Shown here: piece by piece, positions 36,453 to 47,314 of the stretch
Layout: the number at the start of each line of letters is the position of its first letter
Position numbering within the stretch: the stretch's first letter is position 1
Source of the DNA: Anaeramoeba flamelloides
Lineage: Eukaryota > Metamonada > Anaeramoebidae
DNA: 64,000 nucleotides
Direction of reading: 5' to 3'
Assembly (NCBI GenBank): GCA_027625915.1
Contig: JANTQA010000012.1
Location: forward strand, 10,626,501-10,690,500
The notes under the pieces: model-generated
Database searches by the model: none
What the model was told of the DNA's origin: nothing
The model's input: only the letters and a program-made list of their open reading frames with translations
Made by a program: the position numbers and the translations under genes

Positions 36453-37169
36453 TCACCTTTGGTGCTATAACTTTTTTTCAATGGTTTTTAGCCTAGGTTT
36501 AAACAAGTTCTTGTGCTTAACTGAATTAAAGAGGTTTTGCCAAAAAAAGAATTAGAAATTTTTTGATATGTTTTATTAAAAAAAATCGGTCAGTTTGTTA
36601 ACACATCATTTGATCTATTAAACTTGATCTTCATTTTGATCATGTGGTAACTGGTATTTGTTTAGTCATTTCCCTTTGAACTTAGATCACATAAACTTTT
36701 TTTGGATTGATAGCTTTTTGAAAAAAAAGTATCAAAAAAACAAACAAAGAATAAGTCCAAGAATTTTAAAATGCATCAACAAACTACTTTTACTAAGTTA
36801 ATTATTTGTTTTTTAATTGATTTGTATAAAAAATAACTAAGCAAAAGTATTGACTAATTATTTTTTAATTCAACTTTCATAAAATTGTTCAAAACCTTTC
36901 AAACTCATATAAAGCCTTTTTGTTTTGATTTATCGATTTTACGAATCAAGCCAAGAGTTTGTTCAATTTTCATTTAATTCCGAATTACCAACACTCTTTA
37001 GGATGAAAACTGAATCAATAAGATTATAATACACAACATAATAATTGAAAAATTACTTGATAGTCAATTTATAACATTATCGAAAAGTAAAAATAATTCC
37101 AACAATTTTGAAAACAAAAAGCAAAAAAGTAAAATTTCAAAAGTTGATACAAAGTTAATATATTGTTCA

Positions 37170-37400
37170 GTGACTTATGTAAAAGTTCTGAAATTTTTGG
37201 TGGAAGTTATCCTGAAAGAAGGTAAAGAAAAAAAAAAAAGTATTAATTTCAAAAAATTAAGACAAGGTAAAAAAACAACACAAACCTTAGAACTTTGGAA
37301 CAGCTTTCGTAAACTAATTCCTTCTCCTAGCTATCAAAAAGCCTATAATTTTGATTTTTGTCACAAAATGGAAATTAGTTTTTCTTTAATTATGACTTAA
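37170..37400 (+). other. short open segment, unidentified
   Basis: Following a GTTCAG acceptor-like site, the frame reads TYVKVLKFLVEVILKEG with a GTAAAG donor-like site, and continues through KKTTQTLELWNSFRKLI to a stop at 37400. It has no ATG at its start. It could be an upstream exon of the gene at 37546, a separate exon, or chance; there is no family recognition. Confidence 0.22.
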
Positions 37401-37545
37401 AAAAACCTTACCATTTGTTCACATATAACTGTTTCAATAAAATATTCGTTCAAAGACACAAAGGATAATAAAAAAAAAAAAAAAAATTCTTTTCAATTTT
37501 TATTGTTTAATTATTTGTGAAAACTTCTTTGTAAACCTTTCAAAA

Positions 37546-38860
37546 ATGTCTTTGAAAAGCGAAATGGCTTGTTCAACACAAACAACAGATTACCAAAATA
37601 GTGGTGCGTTTGATTATTGCACCCCACGAGTGATCCCAATTTCAGAGTTAGGGTGGGTTTATAAATGCAAACGATCGTTTGATGATTTGGAGAATCTTGA
37701 GCCAACAAAAAGATCACTTGAAAGAAACATCACCAGCGAAACCTCACGCGAGGGCTGTGATCACACAAAAAGAAACCCCTATAAAAAAGCAAGGACAATT
37801 AAAAAAAGGAACAAAGTTAATCGCGGTTTCCGACCTTTAAAAGACAAAAACAGCTTTTTAAACTATTTCCAACCAGAAACAAAGGACTACTTCAAACAGT
37901 CCTCAAATTTGGAATCTGTAATTACTCAGATTAAATCAAAGCAGAACGAGAAAATGAACACAAACCCTAAAAAAGGAACTTTCCAAGTTGAACATCATCA
38001 AGAACAAGAACAATGCCAAGAAAACCGTACCACTTGTATTCAAAAAACAGAATTACAATTAAAGCATAGAAGTGTAAAAACAGATTTTATTTTGCCAAAG
38101 GTAAAATACCTTTACTTAATTCGAAAAATTAAAAACTCCACAAAATTTTAAGAATTTTGTGTGAACTGTTTATTTTTCCCATTTTGTTTTTTGAAACCTT
38201 CTTTTCTCTTTTTTTATAAAATTCCTTTTTGTAATAAAATCTAATTTCCCATTTACTTTTTCTTTTTTTTTCCCAAATTGCTGAACATTTTTAAATTCAC
38301 TCAAATCCCTTTTTCGTTACAGTGAACAATGGACGGTGAAATTAGATTCCTGTTTCGAATTGTGTTTTTTAAAAACTATTCTAACCAAACTTAAGGTGGA
38401 AATTTCAAAAAGTCAACATTTTATGAAAAACAAGAACTTTCTTCAAATACTATCCAAGTGGTTTGACTTGGTTTTGTTGTTTTGTTGAATATTTCGAAAA
38501 CAACAGTCAGTTTTTAAATGTTAATTTCTATGAGAATAGTTTCTTGAGTAACTTATTTAGGAAAAAGCAATCAAAGATCCGTTGTGAGTGTAAATAGGCT
38601 TTTTCTTTTTGAGTTGAAAAATTCTTGATCATTTTTTAGTGTATTTTTCTCTTTTCGAAATTTTTTGACTTTGGTTACTTTTTTTAAAGGTCTTCAAATT
38701 GAATACAAATCAACAAACGACCGCCCACCATTTTGTGAAGTCTTTTTATGATCGACTTATTCGTCTCATTTCATTTTACATTTTATTAAGAAATCAGGCA
38801 AAAATCAAAAAAAAAAGAGTTAATAATTTCTTTGTTGTGAGATTAAGGACCAAGAAATAA
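37546..38860 (+). CDS. unidentified basic protein, probably three or more exons
   Basis: The first exon runs from ATG 37546 to about 38100 (CCAAAG|GTAAAA) and encodes about 185 polar residues, including KCKRSFDDLENLEPTKRS and NSFLNYFQPETKDYF. The latter resembles a PCNA-interaction box lacking the usual Gln. A second coding segment starts at 38323 after TTCGTTACAG and reads EQWTVKLDSCFELCFLKTIL to about 38395. A third starts at 38690 after TTTTTAAAG, reads VFKLNTNQQTTAHHFVKSFY and RLIRLISFYILL, and ends at TAA 38858-38860. The third follows the second in phase, but the first donor I favour is phase 0 while the second segment needs phase 2, so a further small exon or another donor is likely. 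The Lys/Arg-rich middle suggests a nuclear protein (inference). I recognise no family. Confidence 0.6.
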
Positions 38861-39744
38861 ACCCAAATTATTCTGAAAAATTCTTTCATAACGGTTGTTA
38901 CTTTAGTTTGGTTTTTGTAATGTGATTTTGGTTTCTTCACTTCTGAATTATTTTGCTGGTATTTTAGTAATGAATGTGAAAACTTTTCACTTCATTTTCA
39001 ATTTCTTTTTTGAATCGTATCTTTTCAATTATAACCTATTTGTTTGGGAACTCTAATTATAAAAGTAATCTTTTGAATGGGGTTATACTATATACATATT
39101 TGACATTCAAATACAAAAGTATAAATTTGGTATGTAGTAAAAACTCTATTTTTTACTACACTCATATTTACTCTGGTCAACCAATAATGAAAAAAAAAAT
39201 GAAAAATGGTTTTTGATATTTGATTTGTCTAATTAAAGAATTAGAAACCATTCTCTAAGTAGATATGACTAACCACTCAAAATTTTAATTCTTATAACTT
39301 AAGGACTATGTTTATACCCAGGGTGTGTTTAGTTTTTGTTCTGCTTTATTTTCACACTTCAAAAAGACTTTCCATTCACAATAAATTGATTAAAAAATTA
39401 CTAATTTCAAATTTATAAAACCAACAAAAAAAAAAGACATTTTCAAATAGATTTTAAAATAAAAATTGTTTAGAAAAAATAACTTATGGGATTTTCAAGC
39501 ACAGGTTCAAAATTTATATCATTTCAAACTTGTAAAAATAACTGTAACGAATATTTTAACACCTCGGGGAATTGTTTTATGTTTATCGATTTTAAATGGC
39601 GATAATGAAATATTAAAATCAAATTTTTGAGGGATACAAGAAGGGTTAAATCATGGGAATTGTTGGAATTGTGAATATTGGGCCTTTCTTTGAAAAAGAA
39701 ATTCTCATTAAAATTGTAGCAAAAAAGTAAAACACTGTTTTTAA

Positions 39745-40115
39745 TTTTAAACATCACTGAAAATTCAAAGCAAGATCAATTAAAAAAAGAATAAATAAAT
39801 ACAAAATGAAGTACCCAGCACAATAACAGTTTTTAATACTATCTTTTGTTATGGTGTATTCTTTGATTAATCAATTATTAAAAATATGTTCAAAAAATTG
39901 ACCATTTTTGAGATCTCCAAAACCACATCCACAATTATGATAGAACAGACATGGATTGTGTTTGTTGGATTGATTTATAAAAATATAATGTATTGATATT
40001 TGAATTTAATTGGTTTCTTCTTTTAATCCATTTCACTTTTCAGTTTTCAGTAATTTTCTCAACGAAAAACCACGTTTAACTTTTTTTCACTGTTTCATTT
40101 TTTTTCCACAAGGTT
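39745..40115. repeat. J-family element, copy 2
   Basis: GCAAGATCAATTAAAAAAAG, TTTTTAATACTATCTTTTGT, TTTGAGATCTCCAAAACCAC and CACTGTTTCATTTTTTTTCC occur in the same order as in 43080-43565 and 28298-29069. The outer ends are less clear than in copy 1. Confidence 0.55.
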
Positions 40116-40353
40116 ATATAAATTTAAATGGCCTTATTGTTCCCGTATAATACATTTTTATCCACAGTTTCACCATTTTACCCCAAAAAAGTATCCCATT
40201 ATCATCGTTACTTTTTTTTTTAACTTTCCTTATTTTTTTTTGTTTCAATTCTAAATTATTTTCTCCTGTTCTTTTAAATAATTTGTAGATCATTTTTTTT
40301 TTTGTACTAAACAAACAATAAGTTCACCAACTTTACGAAAAAAATAGTCATTT

Positions 40354-40542
40354 ATGACCCTAATTTACCCAAACCAATTTTCAAGAATCTTCAATAGTAA
40401 TATATTCCTGAATTATTACCCCAGATTACGTACACAATTGATATTTCCAAGAGGAAAAGTATTATCTTATTCACACAGCCACCTTAAAGTCACATTTACA
40501 CTTACAGAAGTTATAAAAATTCAGATTACCATCAAAAATTAA
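40354..40542 (+). other. small open frame, unidentified
   Basis: A 62-codon ATG-started frame with relatively mixed codons reads NYYPRLRTQLIFPRGKVLSY and KVTFTLTEVIKIQITIKN before TAA. Its wording is more protein-like than surrounding sequence, but there is no partner exon, no family match and no transcription signal. Confidence 0.25.
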
Positions 40543-41750
40543 AAAAAAATCCCCAAATAATAGCTTAATATTCAACTAAGCGACATTTTAAAATTGCGAA
40601 CCCCCAGAATACGTGTTTAAAAAATAAATAAAAAAAAAAAAAAAAAAAAATCTTATTTAAGAACGTGTTTAATTAATCTAATTTATATATCATTCCCAAG
40701 TTCTCTTTAAAAGATTTTTAATCCCAAGTTTTTTTACTAAGGTAATTTTTTAAAAAGTTGAATATGATTATTAGAAGTTTTATATAAAAAAAAAAATTTT
40801 TTTTTAAATAATCCAATTTTCAAGAAAATTTTTAGATAATCCAAAAAAAAATAATTATCAGAACCTTTCATGAATTTAAACATCACCCCCACTCTTGATT
40901 TATTCTGTTGAGATTTGAATTGGAATATTAATAATTTAAATTCCTCATAAAAGAAAAAAAATAATCAAAATCAACATTTTCCAACAATAAAACTTTAAAT
41001 ATGTTACACTATTTTCAAGAACTGTTTTAATAATTCATAAATAAAATAGGCACTATTTAGTTTTGTATTGGAAATATGAGAAATTTTATTTCAGAACATT
41101 ATAATCAGATAAATAAATTGTTTAGATAATTTTAATTTATCCATTGCGTAAGCCAACAAATGACTCACAAAAAAAATTTTTTTAATAAGGATCATGGCAA
41201 GATCTCATTACATTTTAAACAAATAATAGTGACTTATAAATTTAAAAAATATTTTTTTCAAAGATTTCAAAAAATATACTTATTAATTGTTTTTATATTA
41301 TTATGAATAAATATAATATTATTTCTACACAAATCAAAATATTATTCATGAAAAATATTAAACAAGACTTCTAAATATATTTAATAATGCTTAATTAAAT
41401 CTAATATAAATAATATCGATAATATCAAAATAGGACCAAGTTCATATACCCATTAAAAAACGAATATATCTATATAAAAAGTATATGGTAACTCTAATAC
41501 AGTTATGACAAAAAAAAGGAAAAAAAAGAAACACTTCAAAAAATACACAGATAAAAAAAAAAAAAAAAAAAAGAGTTATTTATTAGTTCGTGCTTAATTC
41601 CTTGAGATTTAAATAAAAATTTTCAGATCGAACAAAGTATTAAAATTGAAAGAATTGGTTTTAAAAAGTAGAACTAAAAACGAGAAAAAAAGAAGATGTC
41701 TCGAGAAATGAAAAAAGAATTCGGATGAAATAAAAATTGTTTTGGTAAAT

Positions 41751-42362
41751 TTAATTTGTTTTCTTATTTTCGAAAGTAAAGTTATTAACATCCCAAATAT
41801 CAACATTGTCTTTAGAACAATAATATTTAAGGAGTGTTCCCTTTTTACCTGGCTCTCCAGTGTACAGTTCCATGCATCCGTATTTTGCATCTTTTGCATC
41901 AGCAACTTTTATCAATTGCTTTAATTTTGTAAAAATTCCAACAAAGACGGATAATGGTCTGTCACACTTAAAAATACCCTCGACTACGTTTACTTGGGAG
42001 GCCTCCATCACTTTGATTCCATGTTCGCGAAACTGTTTTCTTGTTTCTTCAAGATCAAGTGCTGAGTCTAAGAGACATCCATGAACTGATCTTAAGTCTT
42101 GTTCCTTGACTTCTTTAGGGTTATCAAAGTAATTACTTGAACATCCCAAGCTTTCATATTTTGTGTTTTTTTGTAATAATTCAAAAACACTTAGCTGAGT
42201 TTTCCATGCTGTCTTATAGGATCCTTGAAATTCTTTATAAGCAAACAAATAAGGCCCAAATTTGACTTCGCTAATAACAAGCTTTTCAAAGACACGAATG
42301 TAATTTAAAAATAACACCAATAATGCAAGAAGGGCAAGCGTAATAATTAGGATTGGGGACAT
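41751..42362 (-). CDS. TEX264: TEX264-like single-pass ER membrane protein with GyrI-like domain
   Basis: This 203-residue, single-exon protein starts with an uncleaved membrane anchor (residues 5-24, LIITLALLALLVLFLNYI), followed by VSEVKFGPYLFAYKEFQGSY-like wording and a GyrI-like domain to about residue 180. Conserved points with TEX264 (recalled, not aligned by program) are the short-lumenal N-terminal anchor, YK.F.GSY, the YDNP-like YFDNPKEV, and a CLLD segment matching CAVGSIL. Animal TEX264 uses this layout as an ER-phagy receptor and p97 cofactor, with a long disordered tail carrying the LC3-interacting motif. Here the protein stops soon after the folded domain, so the tail is missing. 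Start: ATG at 42360-42362, the only Met before the anchor. Family confidence is moderate to good; the autophagy role is uncertain. Confidence 0.72.
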   Translation of the reverse strand: MSPILIITLALLALLVLFLNYIRVFEKLVISEVKFGPYLFAYKEFQGSYKTAWKTQLSVFELLQKNTKYESLGCSSNYFDNPKEVKEQDLRSVHGCLLDSALDLEETRKQFREHGIKVMEASQVNVVEGIFKCDRPLSVFVGIFTKLKQLIKVADAKDAKYGCMELYTGEPGKKGTLLKYYCSKDNVDIWDVNNFTFENKKTN

Positions 42363-42562
42363 CTTTTGAATTTATTTTCGGATAAAATTATGTTAAATTG
42401 TTTAACAAAATGAATGTTTATTATTTAGAAAGTTTTTTAAAAAGGATTTTTAAAATTGTTTATAAATTCCTGAAAATGCTTATAGAAGACATTTTTCTCA
42501 ACATTTCTCAAAATATTAAGTCTTTAGATTTCTTCTGGATTCAATAAAAAAAGTATAAAAAG

Positions 42563-42769
42563 TCAGATCAGAATATTCATTTTTTTTCTTGTTATTTTTT
42601 CCAGTTTTTTCACAACATTCTCTTTTGGATCCTTAGAATGACAAGATAAGACATGGTTAAACACAAAAGATTCACAAAGATGTGATTCTGTGGTTTTCAA
42701 AAAGAATGACTTGCTTTTCTCAACTTTTATTGTGGAAAAATAACGACAAAATTGGGATCTTGATCTCAA
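42563..42769 (-). other. open segment with protein-like wording, unidentified
   Basis: The frame reads FSTIKVEKSKSFFLKTTESH, then CESFVFNHVLSCHSKDPKEN and KKLEKITRKKMN to a TGA. There is no ATG; it opens at a TTG codon. It lies upstream of the TEX264-like gene on the same strand and could be a last exon of another gene or a relic. The C-x(10)-C spacing is not a motif I can place. Confidence 0.28.
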
Positions 42770-42847
42770 AGTTTCAATTCAGGGGTGGGGTTTCATTTTC
42801 TCTCTCTTCATTCATTCTTCTTCAACAGATTCTTTTTTTATTTTTAG

Positions 42848-43596
42848 ATGGTTAAAAATTTACAAAATAAGACAAAGGATGCATTAAGACTAAGAAGTTT
42901 CCGATCTTGGTCAAACCTTTTGTTCGTCAAGGTATGAGAAAACTGGCAATTTTGTAATTTGAAAAAAGTAAAGTGTACGTTATTGATTAAACCAAAATCA
43001 ACTTTTATCAAAACGAAAAACCGTTCATTTCAAAACACTCTTCCAATTTCCTCCAGATTACCTGTATAAAATTTTTGACATTTTCAGAATAATGCAAAGC
43101 GAACTTTTTTACTTTTTAAAAAAGAATAAAATGGAAAAAAAGTTTCAACACAGTTTTTAATTGGGTACCTTACTATTGACAACGAAAAGTAAAAAGTAAG
43201 ATCAATTAAAAAAAGAATAAATAAAAAAAAAAGATTAACTCACAAAAAGAAGGTCTCAGAATGACTACAGTTGATTTTTAATTCCTATCTTTTGATTTGG
43301 GAGTTATCTTTGTTTGATCAAATTATTAAAAATTTATTCCAAAAAAAGTACAAATATTTTGGAGATTTTGAAATCAAATTGTCGAATTTTGTGATATAAA
43401 AAGAAGATTCAAAATGGTGTTTGTTGGTTTGATTGAGAATAATCACAAGATTATTATTTGAAGTTAATTGATTTTACCCTATCATTTTCAGAAAGTGTCC
43501 AAATTAAAAACCATGATTTTACTTTTTTACCCTTTTCCACTTTTTTTCCCAATAACCATTTCTTGATATAAGCGCCGATGGTTCTGGAAATGGTAA
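42848..43596 (+). CDS. possible two-exon small basic protein
   Basis: An ATG at 42848 after a pyrimidine-rich leader opens 28 codons ending LRLRSFRSWSNLLFVK at a good donor (AAG|GTATGA, 42931/42932). If it joins the AG at 43571-43572 (after TTGATATA), the frame adds RRWFWKW and stops at 43594-43596, giving 35 residues. The intervening 641 bases are largely a J-family element. The leader and donor look genuine, but such a small product with no recognised family makes the call tentative. The second exon may be elsewhere. Confidence 0.3.
43080..43565. repeat. J-family element, copy 3
   Basis: Blocks ACGAAAAGTAAAAAGTAAG, AGATCAATTAAAAAAAGAAT, TTTGGAGATTTTGAAATCAA and TTTTCCACTTTTTTTCCCAA follow the order of copies 1 and 2. 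The ends have partial inverted similarity (GGAAAAAAAGT and ACTTTTTTTCC). Confidence 0.6.
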
Positions 43597-44849
43597 AAAA
43601 GATAATTATATGTCTGTTGTTCACTTTTGTTATTTAAAGTTTCAATTGTTTTGTATGAACATTGATTTGTCATTTAACAAATACTGGAAAATAGTTTTTT
43701 AAAAATGTCGTTTAACACTTTGGAATTTGGAAAGTAATATGTAATAGATTGATAGGATATTAGCAAAAAATATTGAGTTTTGGATTTTCATTTGAGATTG
43801 TTAATAAGGTTTCTTTGTATTTCAATTTTTTTAAAAAATTTTTAAAAAGTTACTTTCCAGAATCGATTTATCAAGAAAAGGAGAATTAGGAAAATATTCT
43901 TTTTAGTTAATGATAAATTTTAATTTATGTTTGGAAATTTTTTACTTGATTTTCCTTTTTGAGATTATTATGTTCAAGCTTTGAATAAAGCATTTTATGA
44001 AGTCAAGTGACAAGAAACACTCTAAAATTAGTTGTTCTTCACAATATTCTTTGTCCTGGACTGTTTGATAAGAAACAGTTCAAAGATTTACGAAAATGGA
44101 AAACTAACTAAAAATTTGAGGAAATTTATTAGAATTTATCAGTATTTACTAAGACCATAAAATATTTTGTGAAACAGACATACAATAAAATAATTCTCTT
44201 TCTTCATTTATTTGGCCCTGGGTAGAGAACCCCCTTTGTTATTTGTAAACCAAAACTCACAACAAGTACTCATCTAATCAGTTCAAGTTTAACTTAAAAA
44301 TAATAAATAAGTAAAATTTAAAAGATCAATAAAGAAATCTTTTTTCTCAAATTAGAGTTTTTTTTTTTTAAAATATTAATAGTATAATTATCTAACTAAT
44401 ATATGGTTTGAACTACAACACTTCCCAAAATTTAACCAATGTTCAAAATATCGAACTCCATATATATATAATACACCTTCAAAGAGGGGGGGTAATAACA
44501 TATAAGTAAGAAATAGACTTTTTTAAATAAATTTTAAAAGAGAAGTATGCAAATATGAAAGATCAAATTGATTATTTTTACAAAAAAAGAAAATGATTAT
44601 TTTTAAGTTTAAGAACAAAATTAAACTAGTTAATAGAATTACATATTTTTACATAATTTTTGATATAAAAACACCTAATTTATTTTAACTTTTTATATTA
44701 ATTCAAGATCTAATCCCAATTTTTTTTTAAATCTAAAAAAATTAAGTATTAATGAAGTCTTATTTTTAAATACCAGGAAAATAAAATAAAATTGATTTAA
44801 AGTTTAGTAATGGATTAAAGTTGTCAACACAGGTTATGCACACTTTTCT

Positions 44850-44883
<34 letters not shown>

Positions 44884-45367
44884 TGTTTTAGAAAGACTCC
44901 GATGTGACAGAAATAAACAGCCTATAATTTTAAAGAATAGTTACCTACCTTTTTCTTTTTTCCTTTTTTTCAGATTCTATTGAAACCACTTAATCACATA
45001 AGTGATAACAACTATTTTAAAAATAAAAGGATTAAAATATTTGAAAAAAGGTATTTCAATCTTACCTATTCACCGATTTTAAGTTATGTTGACCACATAA
45101 ATACATGTTTTATTCTATACCCTTTTAAAACAGATCTATTTTTCAAAGTATAATTACATTTTTGAAAAGAAATAACCTCTTTTTCAGCCAAATGTGCCCA
45201 ATTTTATTCAATAAATATAATGCACTATTTGTTTTATTCAATATTTTTCTCAAAATAAATTTTCAATTTTTGATCAAAATCATTTTTTTATAATTTCGTC
45301 AAATTTTTTTTTTTTATCTTTTGATTCTTTACACATTCTTTTCTTTCTTTTTTTAAAGTCAATTTGA
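43597..45367. other. gene-free stretch
   Basis: No gene-like frame is visible. A homopolymeric T run of more than 30 bases lies near 44849-44881, and a run of 8 G near 44487-44494. Confidence 0.45.
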
Positions 45368-45394
45368 AAAAAAAAAAAAAGGGGGGGGGGGGGT
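45368..45394. repeat. A-run to G-run homopolymer junction
   Basis: A run of about 13 A passes directly into about 14 G. G runs of this length are rare in this AT-rich window; a second A-to-G junction occurs at about 63500-63519. Confidence 0.8.
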
Positions 45395-45680
45395 TAAATT
45401 CGACATTAACTTTAAGAAAATCAAATATTTGTATTTTCGTTTGAAATAGTTACATTTACAATTAAATAATTACTTTTTCAAAAATTTTTCTTTTCTAAAG
45501 AAATTGAGAAATTATTGCACAAGATGTTGGAATGAAAGCAGACCATTATATTTTTTTAAGATTTTTTTTTCAAAATTTACGGTTTGTTCAGGCTTTTCTT
45601 TCATGAATATGAATTTTCATCTGAATTTTATAATTTCTTTTGATTTTAAAACAATGGTGTATTGGTTGATTATAAACTCT

Positions 45681-46383
45681 GTTTCAGTCAAAGGGGCCAA
45701 ACATTTTTTTCAAATATCAATTATTTTATATAATTTACCTTTGAAGAACAAATAAGAAATAAACAGAATAATACACCTCAAAGAAATGTTGATACCTATC
45801 TGAAAGAATATTAATAAATCAATAGCTTTTCTTAAAAATTGAAAAACTCAAATTCTTAGGGCCCTATTGAGAAAAACAACGATGTTTGTTTTGATCTTCT
45901 ACTGGTATTTGAATAATAAATATCAAACATTTTTCACTTCATTTTCCATACTTTTCTTTTAGAAATTAAGCCCTCAAACAAAGTTTGTTGGTATTTGTGG
46001 TCTCTATTTGAAAAAGGAAATGAAAATGAAGTGAAAATTTTTTACATTTATTAAACAAATATCAAGATCAAAGATCAAATTGAATTCCAATAGAAATCAA
46101 TATGATTTCTCAACAATCTTTACATGGTTTCAATGACATTAGAATAACAAGTTTTGACCAAGTGACTATTGATATAGCAATAAAAAAATTTTTGCAAATG
46201 AATGACGTTTTTAAAAAAAAAATCGAAAAAAAAGAACAAAAATGTACCAATGATGTGTAGAAATGTGAAAAAATGATTTCAATTTTGGAAATTTCCAAAA
46301 TAAAATTTTTCTTCTAATATCTATGCAAACCCTTTAAACATGTGTATTTCACCATCTCAAACTGGGCCCCTTTGACTGAAAAA
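45681..46383 (+). repeat. F-family TIR element, copy 2 (interrupted)
   Basis: Ends GTTTCAGTCAAAGGGGCC and, inverted, TTTTCAGTCAAAGGGGCCC, are the best-preserved inverted ends of the family (at least 16 bases). The interior follows 56778-57304 except for an extra block at about 45898-46072, an inserted smaller repeat. Confidence 0.75.
45898..46072. repeat. small inverted-repeat element inserted in F-family copy 2
   Basis: Arms ATATCAAACATTTTTCACTT with CATTTTCC on the left and their inverse (GAAAATGAAGTGAAAATTTT, CAAATATCAAGATC) on the right bracket about 70 bases. The uninterrupted F copy at 56778-57304 lacks the whole block, which defines its limits approximately. Confidence 0.6.
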
Positions 46384-46491
46384 TAGTTTATAATAAAAAT
46401 GGAATTTTTCATTTTAGCTAGACACCTTTGAGTAAAATGGAGTTTAATTTCAACACCACAAACGTATAAAAAAAATCTTAAATAAAATACA

Positions 46492-46691
46492 TACAGCCAG
46501 TTCCACTTCTAAGACAGTTTATTTGAATGAGATTTCAAACACAAAAATAAATCAAATTAAAGTACACAATTTTTGGAATTTTTTTGACACAAATTAGTTT
46601 ACTAGAATTTGAATTGAATGCCTTAAATGTTGATTTTTTTGTGCCTTAAATTTCTTTGAAATTTTGTTTCTTAAAAGTGGAACTGAATGTA
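46492..46691. repeat. B-family MITE, copy 3
   Basis: TACAGCCAGTTCCACTTCTA on the left and AAAAGTGGAACTGAATGTA on the right are inverted ends with TA at both outer edges. About 200 bases, matching copy 1 arm for arm. Confidence 0.8.
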
Positions 46692-47314
46692 TTTATTTTT
46701 TCTAGAACACACTTTACATAAAATGCATAAAAAAACCATTAATAAACAATAAATAAATAGGGTATATATTTTTTTAAATTCTCTAAAAATGAAAGTTCAA
46801 ATGAAAAATTTTCGAAAAAATTAGCTAAATTTTTTAAGAAATTTTTAGGAATTAATAAAACTGAAAAACCAAAAAGTTGAAAAATTATTAACATTATTTA
46901 AATATATTCTTATAATTGTATTTATAATTCTTTCAAAAGATTAAATAATTTTCGTTCAATGTTGATTTAGTCTATTGTGTGGTTTTGAATCCGAACTAAA
47001 TACTGTATAAAAATACTAAGAAGAAATGAGCAAGTATTGAATTTGGGGTGGAGGTTTTATGCTATTGATATAATGATTTTTACCAACTGATCTACACAAT
47101 ATTTTTGGGATTTCTCCAATCATTCAAAAAAAAAAACAATTGGTGCAGGTTTTCAAAACATCTTGTCTTTCTTACTCTTCACTCAATTTAAATAATCTGC
47201 TATTATCTCGAAATGTTTTATAGAACAACATTTTTGCTTGAAAAATAAACCAATTTGATTATCAGAATTCCTAATAACCAAGTTAAACCTCAAGAAAATG
47301 CCACCGGATAGAAT

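Larger units (their letters stand above)
35441..37169. other. intergenic stretch with MITE fragments
   Basis: Apart from the half B-family copy (35991-36046) and D-family copy 3 (36225-36452), I see no gene. Short protein-like words are absent and AT content is very high. Confidence 0.45.
38861..41750. other. intergenic stretch with repeat copies
   Basis: Contains a J-family copy (39745-40115) and a decayed stretch with TTTTCACTTCATTTTC arms near 38965-39000 related to the insert at 45898-46072. Homopolymer A runs lie near 40629-40650 and 41551-41570. No confident gene. Confidence 0.45.

Noticed and set aside
41609-41905. Minus-strand frame overlapping the end of the TEX264-like gene
   Set aside because: It overlaps the supported gene in another frame and its translation shows no domain; it is a shadow frame continuing into the 3' flank.
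45504-45755. 83-codon frame MRNYCTRCWNESRPLYF onward
   Set aside because: It opens at a non-ATG codon and runs into the F-family element, where the other copies do not keep the frame.
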